DNA from: Glaciecola sp965660625
GTDB lineage: Bacteria > Pseudomonadota > Gammaproteobacteria > Enterobacterales > Alteromonadaceae
Length of the DNA stretch: 64,000 bases
NCBI GenBank assembly: GCA_965660625.1
Contig: CBFIAR010000005.1
Span: 92,605-156,604, forward strand
Direction of reading: 5' to 3'
The notes under the pieces were generated by a model that was given only the letters and a program-made list of their open reading frames with translations, had not been told where the DNA came from and ran no database searches. Shown one piece after another: positions 26,447-35,052 of the stretch. The translations under genes were made by a program, and so were the position numbers. Within the stretch, counting starts at the first letter, position 1, and the number at the start of each line of letters is the position of its first letter.

Positions 26447-27454
26447 ATGAAATCGAGGACTCAAACTCGCATAGATAAATGGTTAGACAAGCGTATTCCA
26501 GCAAGTAACGCATACCAAATGGATGTGAATAACACGTTCATCTTGCCTACCCGCTTCGGCTGGGCTGTCACTGGCTTAATGACCTGTTTATTTATACTCG
26601 GAACAAACTACCAAAATAATGTGATTTTGATGTTCTGTTACTTTGTGTGCGCGCTGCTGCTGCTTGCTCTGTTCCATAGTTACGTAAACTTTGTACAATT
26701 CCATGTTACTTTTAAAACTATCGACAATTACTTTGCAAATCAGTGCATTCAATTAAGCCTTACATTGTCACATAAACCAAATAGATCGGCCCTACACTCA
26801 CTGTCTAATATCGCAATATATAGTAAAAACTATCCTATATATGAGTATGTAAACACCGGTTCAAACACGCTTTCCATTTGTTCTTTACCAAGAGGACGGC
26901 ACCAGTTGGAGAGAGTTTCAATTGAAAGTATTTTCCCCTTTGGCTTGTTTCGATGCTGGACACACCTAAGGGTACCTAACCAGTTTTTTGTTTTTCCAAA
27001 TCCTATCCCTTGTCGCTTAAAGCTCCGACAGCAAAAAACTCAAGGCAAGACGGGCCATCAAACAGGTGTATCAGTATCATCCGAAGATCTGCAGGGTATC
27101 AGGGACTACCGAGATTCAGACCCGATACACCACATTTCATGGAAGCACTTTGCCAAAGGGCAAGGCCTGCTCAGTAAAGATTTTAGCGAACGCTCTGGGA
27201 TATCAGGCTGGTTGCATTTCACTGACTACTTTAGTGGAGACGCAGAGCAAGCTTTACGTGAAATAACGTTTCAAATACTCGAACTGAGCAAGCAAAACGC
27301 CAACTTTGGGCTGTCTATAGGCAATCAGCAGATAATGCCAAGTTCAGGCATGCAGCATCAACAAGGATGTTTAGAAGCTGTTGCTGTATATCGTCATAAA
27401 CATGCACTGCAAAGCTTCAATAATACTGATGACGCTAAAATGGGCGAGCAATAA
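26447..27454 (+). CDS. DUF58 membrane-anchored protein
   Basis: The protein has 335 residues from the ATG at 26447, which has AAGGA seven bases upstream; a TTG seven codons earlier overlaps moxR and is less likely. Two transmembrane helices occupy about residues 37-75. The C-terminal half holds the DUF58 signature (VSSEDLQGIRDYRDSDP, HHISWKHFAK, LSKDF). DUF58 proteins are the steady partners of MoxR ATPases. The family has been suggested to have a von Willebrand-like fold, but biochemical activity is unclear. Confidence 0.9.
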   Translation: MKSRTQTRIDKWLDKRIPASNAYQMDVNNTFILPTRFGWAVTGLMTCLFILGTNYQNNVILMFCYFVCALLLLALFHSYVNFVQFHVTFKTIDNYFANQCIQLSLTLSHKPNRSALHSLSNIAIYSKNYPIYEYVNTGSNTLSICSLPRGRHQLERVSIESIFPFGLFRCWTHLRVPNQFFVFPNPIPCRLKLRQQKTQGKTGHQTGVSVSSEDLQGIRDYRDSDPIHHISWKHFAKGQGLLSKDFSERSGISGWLHFTDYFSGDAEQALREITFQILELSKQNANFGLSIGNQQIMPSSGMQHQQGCLEAVAVYRHKHALQSFNNTDDAKMGEQ

Positions 27455-27455
27455 G

Positions 27456-29459
27456 GTGCAAAAAATTAAAGTCCATAATCGAAAAATTGCTGCTTTTACC
27501 ACACTGGTAACCTTTTCTGCCTTGATAATATCCCTCTTAGAAGCATTAATGGCTTGGGTTCTGGTATTATGTGCCTGTTCATTTTGCATAAGTCTTTATA
27601 AGTCAGTTAAACAAAGTACACCGCTGAAAAACTCCATTCTTAATTTACTGGCTATTTTGTGTATCTCAATTTTAATTTGGATAGCCACAGATTACGGTTT
27701 ATTGACAACCATGATTAATTTACTCGTGGTTGCTTGTTGCTTAAAAATTATTAATTTACACCACACCGGTGACTATCAAATGGTTGCATCTATTCAACTA
27801 TTTTTAGTTGCGTGTGGGCTCATATTTAACCAAAGTTTACTCAACAGTCTATTTTATGCATTCTTAGTTATCTTAATTTTTTGCGTCCTCCACGCGATAA
27901 AAATAAAGGAAACGGGGATCAAGAGATATGCGAGGCATACTATTATTCTTCTGTTACAAGCCCTGCCAATCGCCAGTCTCTTATTTTTTGTTACTCCCAA
28001 GTTATCCCCTCTATGGCAGATGCCAGTCAATCAATCTACTAAAACTGGATTATCAGAAAAAATGACGCCAGGTGATATCGCAACTTTGGCAAAGTCAGAT
28101 GAACTAGTTTTCAGAGCTGAATTCACTGGCCGCTTGCCTACTGTTCAGCAGCGCTATTGGCGAGCCATTGTTTTAGACAAGTTCGATGGCAAAACTTGGT
28201 TTATGTCGGCAGTAAACAAACAAGTTGATGGAGCAACAACCGCAGAGTTTCGCGGCGAATCATTGGACTATGCTGTGATAGCAGAACCAACGTCAACTAA
28301 ATGGCTATATTCATTAGATATACCTGTAGTCATTAAAGGGCTCTCTACGCAAACAATTTCAACCAATCATCAGTTTCAGCTATCGGGTAGTTTACCTTTG
28401 TATACTCAGGCCTTATACGCGTTGAAATCGTTTGTGGAGCAACCCTTAAATATTTATAAGGACTATGAAGACCTCTCGCTATATTTGCAAAAGCCGTCTG
28501 CGGGAAACCCCAAAACTGTTGAGTTTGTGAAACAAAACATAAATGAATTCATGACGACAACAGAAAAAATAAGTAAGTTAAGCGACGTGTTTGCAAATAA
28601 TGATTTTCGCTACACCTTATCACCGCCCTTAATGCAGTCGGCGCCTATCGATCAATTTTTGTTTGAAAATAAAGCTGGGTTTTGTTCGCACTATGCATCT
28701 GCGCTCACATACATGCTGCGCTTGGCAAATGTTCCTGCACGCATAGTCACTGGATACCAGGGTGGTGAAGTTCAGTCTGGGAATGTCGTTAGCGTTCATC
28801 AATATGACGCCCATGCTTGGGTTGAAGCTTGGCATCATAACAAAGGCTGGGTGCGAATTGATCCGACAGCAATTGTTGCACCAAACCGAGTGTTATCGGG
28901 TCTACTCAGCTCATTCGAAAATAGACAAGAATTCAGAGAGCAGTCTCCCTACTCTCTTACAAATTTGAAGGAATATGCACTATTCAATCAGTTGCGCTTA
29001 TTGATGGCGAAGATTGATCACACTTGGGACCAATCAATATTGAGTTACAACCAAGATAGCCAAAAATCCTTGTTCAATAAAATATTTGGCAATATGAATC
29101 CCAAGAGCTTTAGTTATGCACTTATTGGAAGTTTCGTCATTATTGGCATATTTATTGGCTTATTGTTTTTACCCAAACGAAAGCCAAAGGTCTCAAACGA
29201 AATGAAATGGCTAAACAGGCTATTTCTGATATTCGAAAGGCAGAAAATACATCGTGCTGACTATGAAACGTTGCAGCAATTTAATCAGCGTATTCAAACG
29301 CAGTTGCCAGAGCCAGCAGCAAACGCACTTGCTCAGGTAATCAAAGCGTATTACGAGTGGAAATATACAAGTATTGAACAAAAAACGCCCTTCGATTCGC
29401 TGCAAGTTCGTCTGCATAAACACGTAATGACAATACGGTCATCATTCAAAGACGAATAG
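27456..29459 (+). CDS. TgpA-like transglutaminase membrane protein (DUF3488)
   Basis: The GTG at 27456 avoids overlap with the DUF58 gene and gives 667 residues; in-frame ATG codons at 27429 and 27381 are alternatives. The N-terminal part is a bundle of about six transmembrane helices. A periplasmic transglutaminase-like domain follows, with catalytic Cys410 in NKAGFCSHYASALTYMLR, the histidine in YDAHAWVEAWH and the aspartate in RIDPTAIV. A last helix lies near GSFVIIGIFIGLLFLP, with a cytoplasmic tail after it. It completes the MoxR-DUF58-transglutaminase operon. The likely role is processing of a periplasmic protein substrate, which is unknown. Confidence 0.9.
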   Translation: MQKIKVHNRKIAAFTTLVTFSALIISLLEALMAWVLVLCACSFCISLYKSVKQSTPLKNSILNLLAILCISILIWIATDYGLLTTMINLLVVACCLKIINLHHTGDYQMVASIQLFLVACGLIFNQSLLNSLFYAFLVILIFCVLHAIKIKETGIKRYARHTIILLLQALPIASLLFFVTPKLSPLWQMPVNQSTKTGLSEKMTPGDIATLAKSDELVFRAEFTGRLPTVQQRYWRAIVLDKFDGKTWFMSAVNKQVDGATTAEFRGESLDYAVIAEPTSTKWLYSLDIPVVIKGLSTQTISTNHQFQLSGSLPLYTQALYALKSFVEQPLNIYKDYEDLSLYLQKPSAGNPKTVEFVKQNINEFMTTTEKISKLSDVFANNDFRYTLSPPLMQSAPIDQFLFENKAGFCSHYASALTYMLRLANVPARIVTGYQGGEVQSGNVVSVHQYDAHAWVEAWHHNKGWVRIDPTAIVAPNRVLSGLLSSFENRQEFREQSPYSLTNLKEYALFNQLRLLMAKIDHTWDQSILSYNQDSQKSLFNKIFGNMNPKSFSYALIGSFVIIGIFIGLLFLPKRKPKVSNEMKWLNRLFLIFERQKIHRADYETLQQFNQRIQTQLPEPAANALAQVIKAYYEWKYTSIEQKTPFDSLQVRLHKHVMTIRSSFKDE

Positions 29460-29617
29460 AAGACTGCGCTAATCCTAAACTACTCCACTACCCCTGCACT
29501 ACCGCTTTGTTTGAGTATGAAACGCGCTTTGAGTTCCGAATATTAATCCTATTTACGTATCACTGAAACAAACTAGCATAACTTCCAGACTGCCTAAGGT
29601 ATTTTTTTTCACGCCAT

Positions 29618-29645
29618 AAAAAAACCCAGCTTTCGCTGGGTTTTT
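29618..29645. terminator. Bidirectional terminator between tgpA-like gene and EF-G gene
   Basis: The stem AACCCAGC/GCTGGGTT has a TTTC loop and is flanked by A7 on one side and T5 on the other. It can stop transcription from both converging genes. Confidence 0.92.
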
Positions 29646-29669
29646 CATTACTTATTGGCTAACAACTAA

Positions 29670-31757
29670 TTATTTCTTAGCTGCTTTTCTTGCTTTCACT
29701 TCTTCAATTACTGACTCAGCAACGTTCGATGGGCAAGGGTTGTAGTGTGAGAACTCCATAGAGAACTGACCACGACCTGAGGTCATTGTACGAAGTGAAC
29801 CGATGTAACCAAACATTTCTGAAAGTGGTACGTCAGCTTTAATACGAACACCAGTAACACCGGCTTCTTGGTCTTTAATCATGCCACGACGACGGTTTAA
29901 GTCACCAATAACATCACCAACATGGTCGTCTGGCGTATAAACGTCAACTTTCATGATTGGTTCAATTAACTGAGGACCTGCTTTCGGGATAGACTGACGG
30001 AAAGCACCTTTCGCTGCGATTTCAAATGCAATAGCAGATGAATCGACGGCATGGAAGCCACCATCATACAACTCAACTTCAACGTCCAGTACTGGGAATC
30101 CAGCCATAACGCCTTCGCCCATCATACCCTTAAAGCCTTTCTCGATAGCTGGGAAGAATTCCTTAGGAACGTTACCACCTACAACTTTGGACACAAATGT
30201 GAAGCCTGAATTTGGCTCACCAGGACGAATTTTATAGTCGATTTTACCGAACTGACCAGAACCACCAGACTGCTTCTTATGCGTATAAGAATCGTCAACT
30301 TCTTTAGTGATTGTTTCGCGATAAGCAACCTGAGGCTTACCAACAGTCAAATCAACACCATAAGTGCGCTTAAGGATGTCCACTTTGATGTCTAAGTGAA
30401 GTTCACCCATTCCGCGTAGAATGGTTTCGCCTGAATCTTCATCAGTTTCAACTTGGAAAGTAGGATCTTCTGCAACCATTTTACCGATAGCAATACCCAT
30501 CTTCTCAGTTGAACCTTTATCTGCAGGTGCCACGGCAATAGAGATAACTGGATCTGGGAACACCATTGGCTCAAGTGTACAAGGATGCTTCGGATCACAC
30601 AGAGTATGACCAGTTTGCACATTCTTCATGCCGACTATCGCGATGATATCACCTGCTTGCGCAGAGCTGATCTCAGTACGGTCGTTTGCGTGCATTTCAA
30701 CCATACGGCCAACACGCTCTGACTTACCAGTGAATGAGTTAAGGATGCTATCGCCTTTCTTCAACATACCTGAATAGATACGGATAAAGGTAAGTGCACC
30801 AAAACGGTCATCCATTATTTTAAATGCTAATGCACGGAAAGGTTCTGAAGCAGAAACAATTGCTTTCTCGCCGTTTGGCTCACCGTATTCATCAGTCAAA
30901 TCTTGTGGATCAACTTCAGCAGGTGCTGGCAAATAATCAACAACTGCGTCTAGGATGTTTTGAACACCTTTGTTCTTAAATGCAGAACCACAGTAAGTTG
31001 GGAAGAAATCGAGCTTACGAGTACCAGTACGAATACAACGCTTAACGTCAGCAATCGAAGGAGTCTCACCTTCCATGTACGCCATCAACAACTCGTCGTC
31101 TTGCTCTAATGCCGTTTCAACAAGCATTTCGTGGTATTCGTTAACTTTATCAACCATGTCAGCAGGAACTTCACCAACGACGAAATTCTCAGGAAGACCC
31201 GTGTCATCCCAAATGTAAGATTTTTTCTCAAGTACATCAACGATACCGATGAAATCTTCTTCAATCCCGATAGGTAAAGTCATGACAAGTGGGTTTGCAC
31301 CCAATACTTGCTTAACTTGTTTAACAACGCGGTAAAAGTCAGCGCCCATACGGTCTAACTTATTTACGAAGATGATACGAGCCACTTCTGAGTCATTTGC
31401 ATAACGCCAGTTAGTCTCTGATTGCGGTTCAACACCGCCTGATCCACAGAAAACGCCAACGCCACCATCGAGTACTTTCAATGAACGGTAAACTTCAACA
31501 GTGAAGTCAACGTGTCCAGGAGTATCGATAATGTTCATGCGGTGGTCTTTCCAGAAACACGTAGTCGCAGCAGACTGAATAGTAATACCGCGCTCTGCTT
31601 CTTGTTCCATGAAGTCCGTGGTTGATTCACCATCGTGAACTTCACCGGTTTTATGGATTTTACCGGTAAGTTTCAAAATTCGTTCTGTTGTGGTTGTTTT
31701 ACCCGCGTCAACGTGAGCAAAAATACCAATGTTTCTGTAATGTGCTAAATCAGACAT
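29670..31757 (-). CDS. fusA: Elongation factor G, second type
   Basis: This 695-residue translational GTPase drives ribosomal translocation and/or ribosome recycling. G1 is AHVDAGKT (14-21), switch II region IDTPGHVDF, G4 NKLDRMG. Domains II-V are complete through the C-terminal EF-G fold (MFGYIGSLRTMTSGRGQF). Wording such as THE GKIHKTGEVHDGESTTDFME segment, rather than the str-operon form with GAATMDWM, marks it as the stand-alone paralogue seen in Vibrio, Shewanella and Alteromonas. It is not next to rpsL/rpsG/tufA, so a second EF-G is expected elsewhere. The copy type is inferred from residues I remember, not from alignment. Confidence 0.93.
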   Translation of the reverse strand: MSDLAHYRNIGIFAHVDAGKTTTTERILKLTGKIHKTGEVHDGESTTDFMEQEAERGITIQSAATTCFWKDHRMNIIDTPGHVDFTVEVYRSLKVLDGGVGVFCGSGGVEPQSETNWRYANDSEVARIIFVNKLDRMGADFYRVVKQVKQVLGANPLVMTLPIGIEEDFIGIVDVLEKKSYIWDDTGLPENFVVGEVPADMVDKVNEYHEMLVETALEQDDELLMAYMEGETPSIADVKRCIRTGTRKLDFFPTYCGSAFKNKGVQNILDAVVDYLPAPAEVDPQDLTDEYGEPNGEKAIVSASEPFRALAFKIMDDRFGALTFIRIYSGMLKKGDSILNSFTGKSERVGRMVEMHANDRTEISSAQAGDIIAIVGMKNVQTGHTLCDPKHPCTLEPMVFPDPVISIAVAPADKGSTEKMGIAIGKMVAEDPTFQVETDEDSGETILRGMGELHLDIKVDILKRTYGVDLTVGKPQVAYRETITKEVDDSYTHKKQSGGSGQFGKIDYKIRPGEPNSGFTFVSKVVGGNVPKEFFPAIEKGFKGMMGEGVMAGFPVLDVEVELYDGGFHAVDSSAIAFEIAAKGAFRQSIPKAGPQLIEPIMKVDVYTPDDHVGDVIGDLNRRRGMIKDQEAGVTGVRIKADVPLSEMFGYIGSLRTMTSGRGQFSMEFSHYNPCPSNVAESVIEEVKARKAAKK

Positions 31758-31954
31758 GTTTCCACTTTATAGGTTCTAAAAAATCGTGCCGAATTATATA
31801 GATAATTGCAATCAATTTACACTCTTTTCACGATATTCTTTAAAAAGAATTATAAGAACACATAAATCAGGGCCAATTATTCGACAGATATTGGCCTAAA
31901 ATCGCCCCATGTTGTCTGCATTAACCATTAAAACAGTGTGTTTAAATTCATACA

Positions 31955-33133
31955 CTATTCAAGTAAATGGGCGCCTGTAAGTATCATTACAGTAATTTCA
32001 TCTCTATCATGATAAAGGTGCTTTGCACGACATTGATGTTTTATCTGACGTTCATTTAACGTGTCAGTAATATTTGCTATCAATCCTACGACGGTTTGAA
32101 ATCGTTGCTTCATTGGTAATTTCAAATTAAAAATAGTACTCGTCGCTTTTCGATCGCACAACCAATGAGTCATTAGATCGGCAACCCGCTCAGGTTTTTC
32201 TATCATATCGCACACTAACCAATCGACATGACCATCTAGAGGTTGATATTTAAATCCATCAGCAGCTTGATAGTTAACTAAACCCGTTGCCATTAATGTG
32301 TCAGCCATCGCACCGTTATCAACCGCTTCCACATGAATACCTCTGGAAACAAGTTGATAAGTCCATCCACCGGGACACGCACCTAAATCTACTGCTGTCA
32401 TTCCCTTTTGTAAACACAGACTTTGCTGAGCTGGCGTCATAAAGAGTTGAATAGCCTCTTCAAGCTTTAAGGTTGAACGACTTGGCGCATCGTTTGGGAA
32501 TTTAAGTCGGGAGATCCCTAGCGGTTGTGAATGACGGTTTTTAGGAAATGAAAAAGCGAGCGTACACTCTCTGCTATCCGAAAAAACAAAATGGATAAAC
32601 GGCAAACCTGAGTTCGGCTTACTCGTTAGCCACCCTTCTCTTCTCAGAGCTTGACGAAGCGGTACGGTGAACTTCTTGCAAAACTTCGCTACTTCTTTAC
32701 CTTTCTCATGATCGGCATGCTCAGCGAAAATATCACCTAAACTTTGCTGACTCAGTTCAGTATTATTTTTCAAGTAATCAATTATAGGGCTGATTCGGTC
32801 TGCTGCATCAGTTAATTCTATATTGCCAATCACGCACAGACGCTGTCTCGCAAAAATGCAATCATCCAAGGCAAAGCTCTCAAATAGCTGTTTGACGCTC
32901 AATGTCTGATAAAAATTGAAGTGCACCATAGCGTTTTTGGGCACAAATTGACTATAACCATACACTTGCTGTTTAGCCGAAACTTGCTCAAGCTCCGCGG
33001 CTAAATCGGCTTCATAGCCTTCGCGACAATAAAAAAGCATAGATTTACTGTCTAGCGTAAAGCCTTTGAGGGCAGAACCTTGATTAACAGAGCCCTTGTT
33101 ATTGGTCTCCTGCTCAACAATATTTGAGGCCAT
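31955..33133 (-). CDS. rlmM: 23S rRNA C2498 2'-O-methyltransferase RlmM
   Basis: This 392-residue methyltransferase modifies C2498 of 23S rRNA. An N-terminal THUMP-like region is followed by KFTVPLRQALRREG and the Rossmann domain with TAVDLGACPGGWTYQLVSRG (SAM site), WLVCDMIEKP and IFNLKLPMKQRF. About 30 residues precede the family's usual beginning (MLFYCREGYE), but the first ATG has AGGA upstream while the internal one has no ribosome site, so the longer form is kept. It lies downstream of gcvA and ygdD, the same order as in E. coli. Confidence 0.93.
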   Translation of the reverse strand: MASNIVEQETNNKGSVNQGSALKGFTLDSKSMLFYCREGYEADLAAELEQVSAKQQVYGYSQFVPKNAMVHFNFYQTLSVKQLFESFALDDCIFARQRLCVIGNIELTDAADRISPIIDYLKNNTELSQQSLGDIFAEHADHEKGKEVAKFCKKFTVPLRQALRREGWLTSKPNSGLPFIHFVFSDSRECTLAFSFPKNRHSQPLGISRLKFPNDAPSRSTLKLEEAIQLFMTPAQQSLCLQKGMTAVDLGACPGGWTYQLVSRGIHVEAVDNGAMADTLMATGLVNYQAADGFKYQPLDGHVDWLVCDMIEKPERVADLMTHWLCDRKATSTIFNLKLPMKQRFQTVVGLIANITDTLNERQIKHQCRAKHLYHDRDEITVMILTGAHLLE

Positions 33134-33134
33134 G

Positions 33135-33566
33135 TTATTTATTCCTAAAAACAGCGTACATCGTTATCAACCAACCGAATATCATAAAAACACCACCAAT
33201 CGGGGTAATGATCCCCAGAAAGGAAATACCGAGAAGCGCAACCCCGTACAATGAAAACGAGAATAAGCCTACACCAAACGCGATACACAGCAGTGCTATA
33301 TAAAATGCTCGTTGCCGGTATAAAGAACACAACAAACCTAATATTAATAGCGCAACACCGTGAATCAGTTGATACTTTACGCCTGTTTGCAGAATAGCCA
33401 TCTGATATTCATTCAACATGCCTTTCAAGCCATGCGCAGCAAACGCGCCCAGCATAATACCGGTACTCAAATAAAATGCGCCGAGAAAAATACCCAGCTT
33501 GGTGTCTTTCGTCATTTTCACAAAGCCGATTAACTGCTCTTCATTGTTCATTATGCATTTGCTCAC
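33135..33566 (-). CDS. ygdD: DUF423 membrane protein (YgdD-like)
   Basis: This 143-residue protein has four hydrophobic helices, the family-typical start of helix 1 with LGAFAAHGLKGML, and a final helix GGVFMIFGWLI. The first start is GTG with AGGA close by; ATG codons 5 and 17 residues later are alternatives, the latter giving a more usual DUF423 length. It ends two bases before rlmM begins and follows gcvA by 28 bp. Function is unknown. Confidence 0.87.
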   Translation of the reverse strand: MSKCIMNNEEQLIGFVKMTKDTKLGIFLGAFYLSTGIMLGAFAAHGLKGMLNEYQMAILQTGVKYQLIHGVALLILGLLCSLYRQRAFYIALLCIAFGVGLFSFSLYGVALLGISFLGIITPIGGVFMIFGWLITMYAVFRNK

Positions 33567-33594
33567 TTATCCTATTTTAACTTGTGAAACAGGG

Positions 33595-34491
33595 TTAATG
33601 CCCTTGTTCATCTTCTACTTGCTCTAGCATCCAGTCAGTAAAGATTTGTATTTTGCTTACCTCAGCTTGCCCAGGATGACAGACTAAATAGAAAGCATCT
33701 TTGCTTTCTATGCTTTCTTCGAAGGGGCAAATAAGCCGACCTGAATCAATCTCTGGTTTAGCCAAAAGAGTGTTAGACAATGCAATACCTTGTCCGAGCG
33801 CCGCAGCTTGCAGAACAAGCATGGTGTGGCTGAACATGGGCCCTTGATTCACATTAACTTGTTTAACGCCAAAATGCTTCAGCCAATTTTTCCACGCTGT
33901 TCGCGAACTATCGTGTAATAACACATGCTTTTTTAAGTCGTTGAGGCTATCAAGCGGTTTGGCTTGTTGAAACAGCAAAGGAGAGCACATTGGCGTTAAA
34001 TATTCCGTATGTAATTTAACTGCTGTAACTCTGGGCCAATTTCCTTTTCCATAGTAAATGGCAACATCAACGGTTTCATCTAAAAAGCCATCGTCAAGGT
34101 CGACTGCTTTTATACGAACATCAATATCAGGGTGACGAATTGAAAACTGACTAATTTTAGAAACCAGCCACTGACTAGCAAAGCTCGGCGGCGCAGCAAC
34201 TGTAATCGCCCCTTTAGAGCCCAAAGCAAGCAATCGATCGGTTGCGTCCTGCAAATGCAAAAATATATCCCTGAGTTCCATGAAATACGACTGACCTTCC
34301 TCCGTTAACAACAATTTACGATTGCGTCGCAAAAACAGCTTTGTCGACAAATAGCTTTCTAATGATTTAATTTGATGGCTGACGGCTGCTTGAGTGACAA
34401 AGAGCTCCTCTGCCGCCTTAGTAAAACTCAAATGCCGTGCTGCAGTTTCAAAGGCTTTTAGTGCGTTTAGTGGTGGTAATCTTTTTGCCAT
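33595..34491 (-). CDS. gcvA: LysR-type regulator GcvA
   Basis: The protein has 298 residues. The N-terminal winged helix (LNALKAFETAARHLSFTKAAEELFVTQAAVSHQIKSLE-type, here residues about 7-45) is the GcvA form of the LysR HTH. A periplasmic-binding-protein-like effector domain starts near residue 92 (ITVAAPPSFASQWLV). GcvA controls glycine cleavage genes and its own gene by binding CTAAT elements; several such elements lie just upstream. Followed by ygdD and rlmM as in E. coli, which supports orthology. The gcv operon itself is not in the window. Confidence 0.9.
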   Translation of the reverse strand: MAKRLPPLNALKAFETAARHLSFTKAAEELFVTQAAVSHQIKSLESYLSTKLFLRRNRKLLLTEEGQSYFMELRDIFLHLQDATDRLLALGSKGAITVAAPPSFASQWLVSKISQFSIRHPDIDVRIKAVDLDDGFLDETVDVAIYYGKGNWPRVTAVKLHTEYLTPMCSPLLFQQAKPLDSLNDLKKHVLLHDSSRTAWKNWLKHFGVKQVNVNQGPMFSHTMLVLQAAALGQGIALSNTLLAKPEIDSGRLICPFEESIESKDAFYLVCHPGQAEVSKIQIFTDWMLEQVEDEQGH

Positions 34492-34517
34492 TGATACTTT
34501 CCGCTCGTTTAATTGCG

Positions 34518-34591
34518 CTAATTATACATTAGTTTTTCTAACTAATAAGAAAAGATTTTATCATTATATTATTTGCGTTGATTAGCCTAAT
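34518..34591. promoter_or_regulatory. Cluster of CTAAT boxes, candidate GcvA binding region
   Basis: CTAAT or its complement ATTAG occurs at 34518-34522, 34528-34532, 34542-34546, 34581-34585 and 34587-34591, the last two as ATTAG-C-CTAAT. An inverted repeat TTAGTT-N5-AACTAA (34529-34545) fits a LysR T-N11-A box. The start codon of gcvA is at 34491. CTAAT is the known core of GcvA sites in E. coli, so autoregulation is the natural reading. Confidence 0.6.
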
Positions 34592-34710
34592 ATGAAGCCC
34601 TGAAATTATAAATAACACCTTGTAATTTAAAGGAATAAAGTTTTTACAAGATATTAATAAAATAATAACAGAAACAACTAATAAGTCACAAATAAAATTA
34701 AGGCAAAGAA

Positions 34711-34995
34711 ATGAAAATCAAGAATAAATCAATAGTGTTAATATTGGCACTTACCGTGTTTACAGGGACAGTAAATGCAACAAAAAATGCGACAACGGAT
34801 CTTGTTACCGACAAAGCCATGACTATGCAGCTTATCAAAGAATCATTCAGCCATGACAGCTTAGTGATAGATAAAGCCGATTTCGAGGAAGACGTAAAAA
34901 TGCTTTTGGCGCAAAAACCTTATATGCCACAAGCTCGCTTCTTCTTTCTTAGTAGTGACAATCGTTCAACGGCAGCGCTTGAATCTGAAGAATAA
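34711..34995 (+). CDS. Small secreted protein, function unknown
   Basis: The protein has 94 residues. A signal peptide (MKIKNKSIVLILALTVFTG, cut near VNA) precedes a 70-residue mature part with one acidic helix (SLVIDKADFEEDVKMLLAQK) and a RFFFLSSD segment. No family is recognised. AAGG sits about 8 nt upstream of the ATG (aaggcaaag). It diverges from gcvA and converges with the YdiJ-like gene, sharing a terminator hairpin with it. No operon partner. Confidence 0.6.
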   Translation: MKIKNKSIVLILALTVFTGTVNATKNATTDLVTDKAMTMQLIKESFSHDSLVIDKADFEEDVKMLLAQKPYMPQARFFFLSSDNRSTAALESEE

Positions 34996-35007
34996 TATTT
35001 GATAATG

Positions 35008-35034
35008 CGAGAGGTTAACTTAGTTAACCTCTCG
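35008..35034. terminator. Perfect 12-bp hairpin between convergent genes
   Basis: CGAGAGGTTAAC and GTTAACCTCTCG are perfect complements around a TTA loop. It lies between the small secreted protein and the YdiJ-like gene, which converge. The T-run is weak (TGTTATTA), but placement suggests a shared terminator. Confidence 0.7.
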
Positions 35035-35052
35035 TGTTATTACACATTTGCG

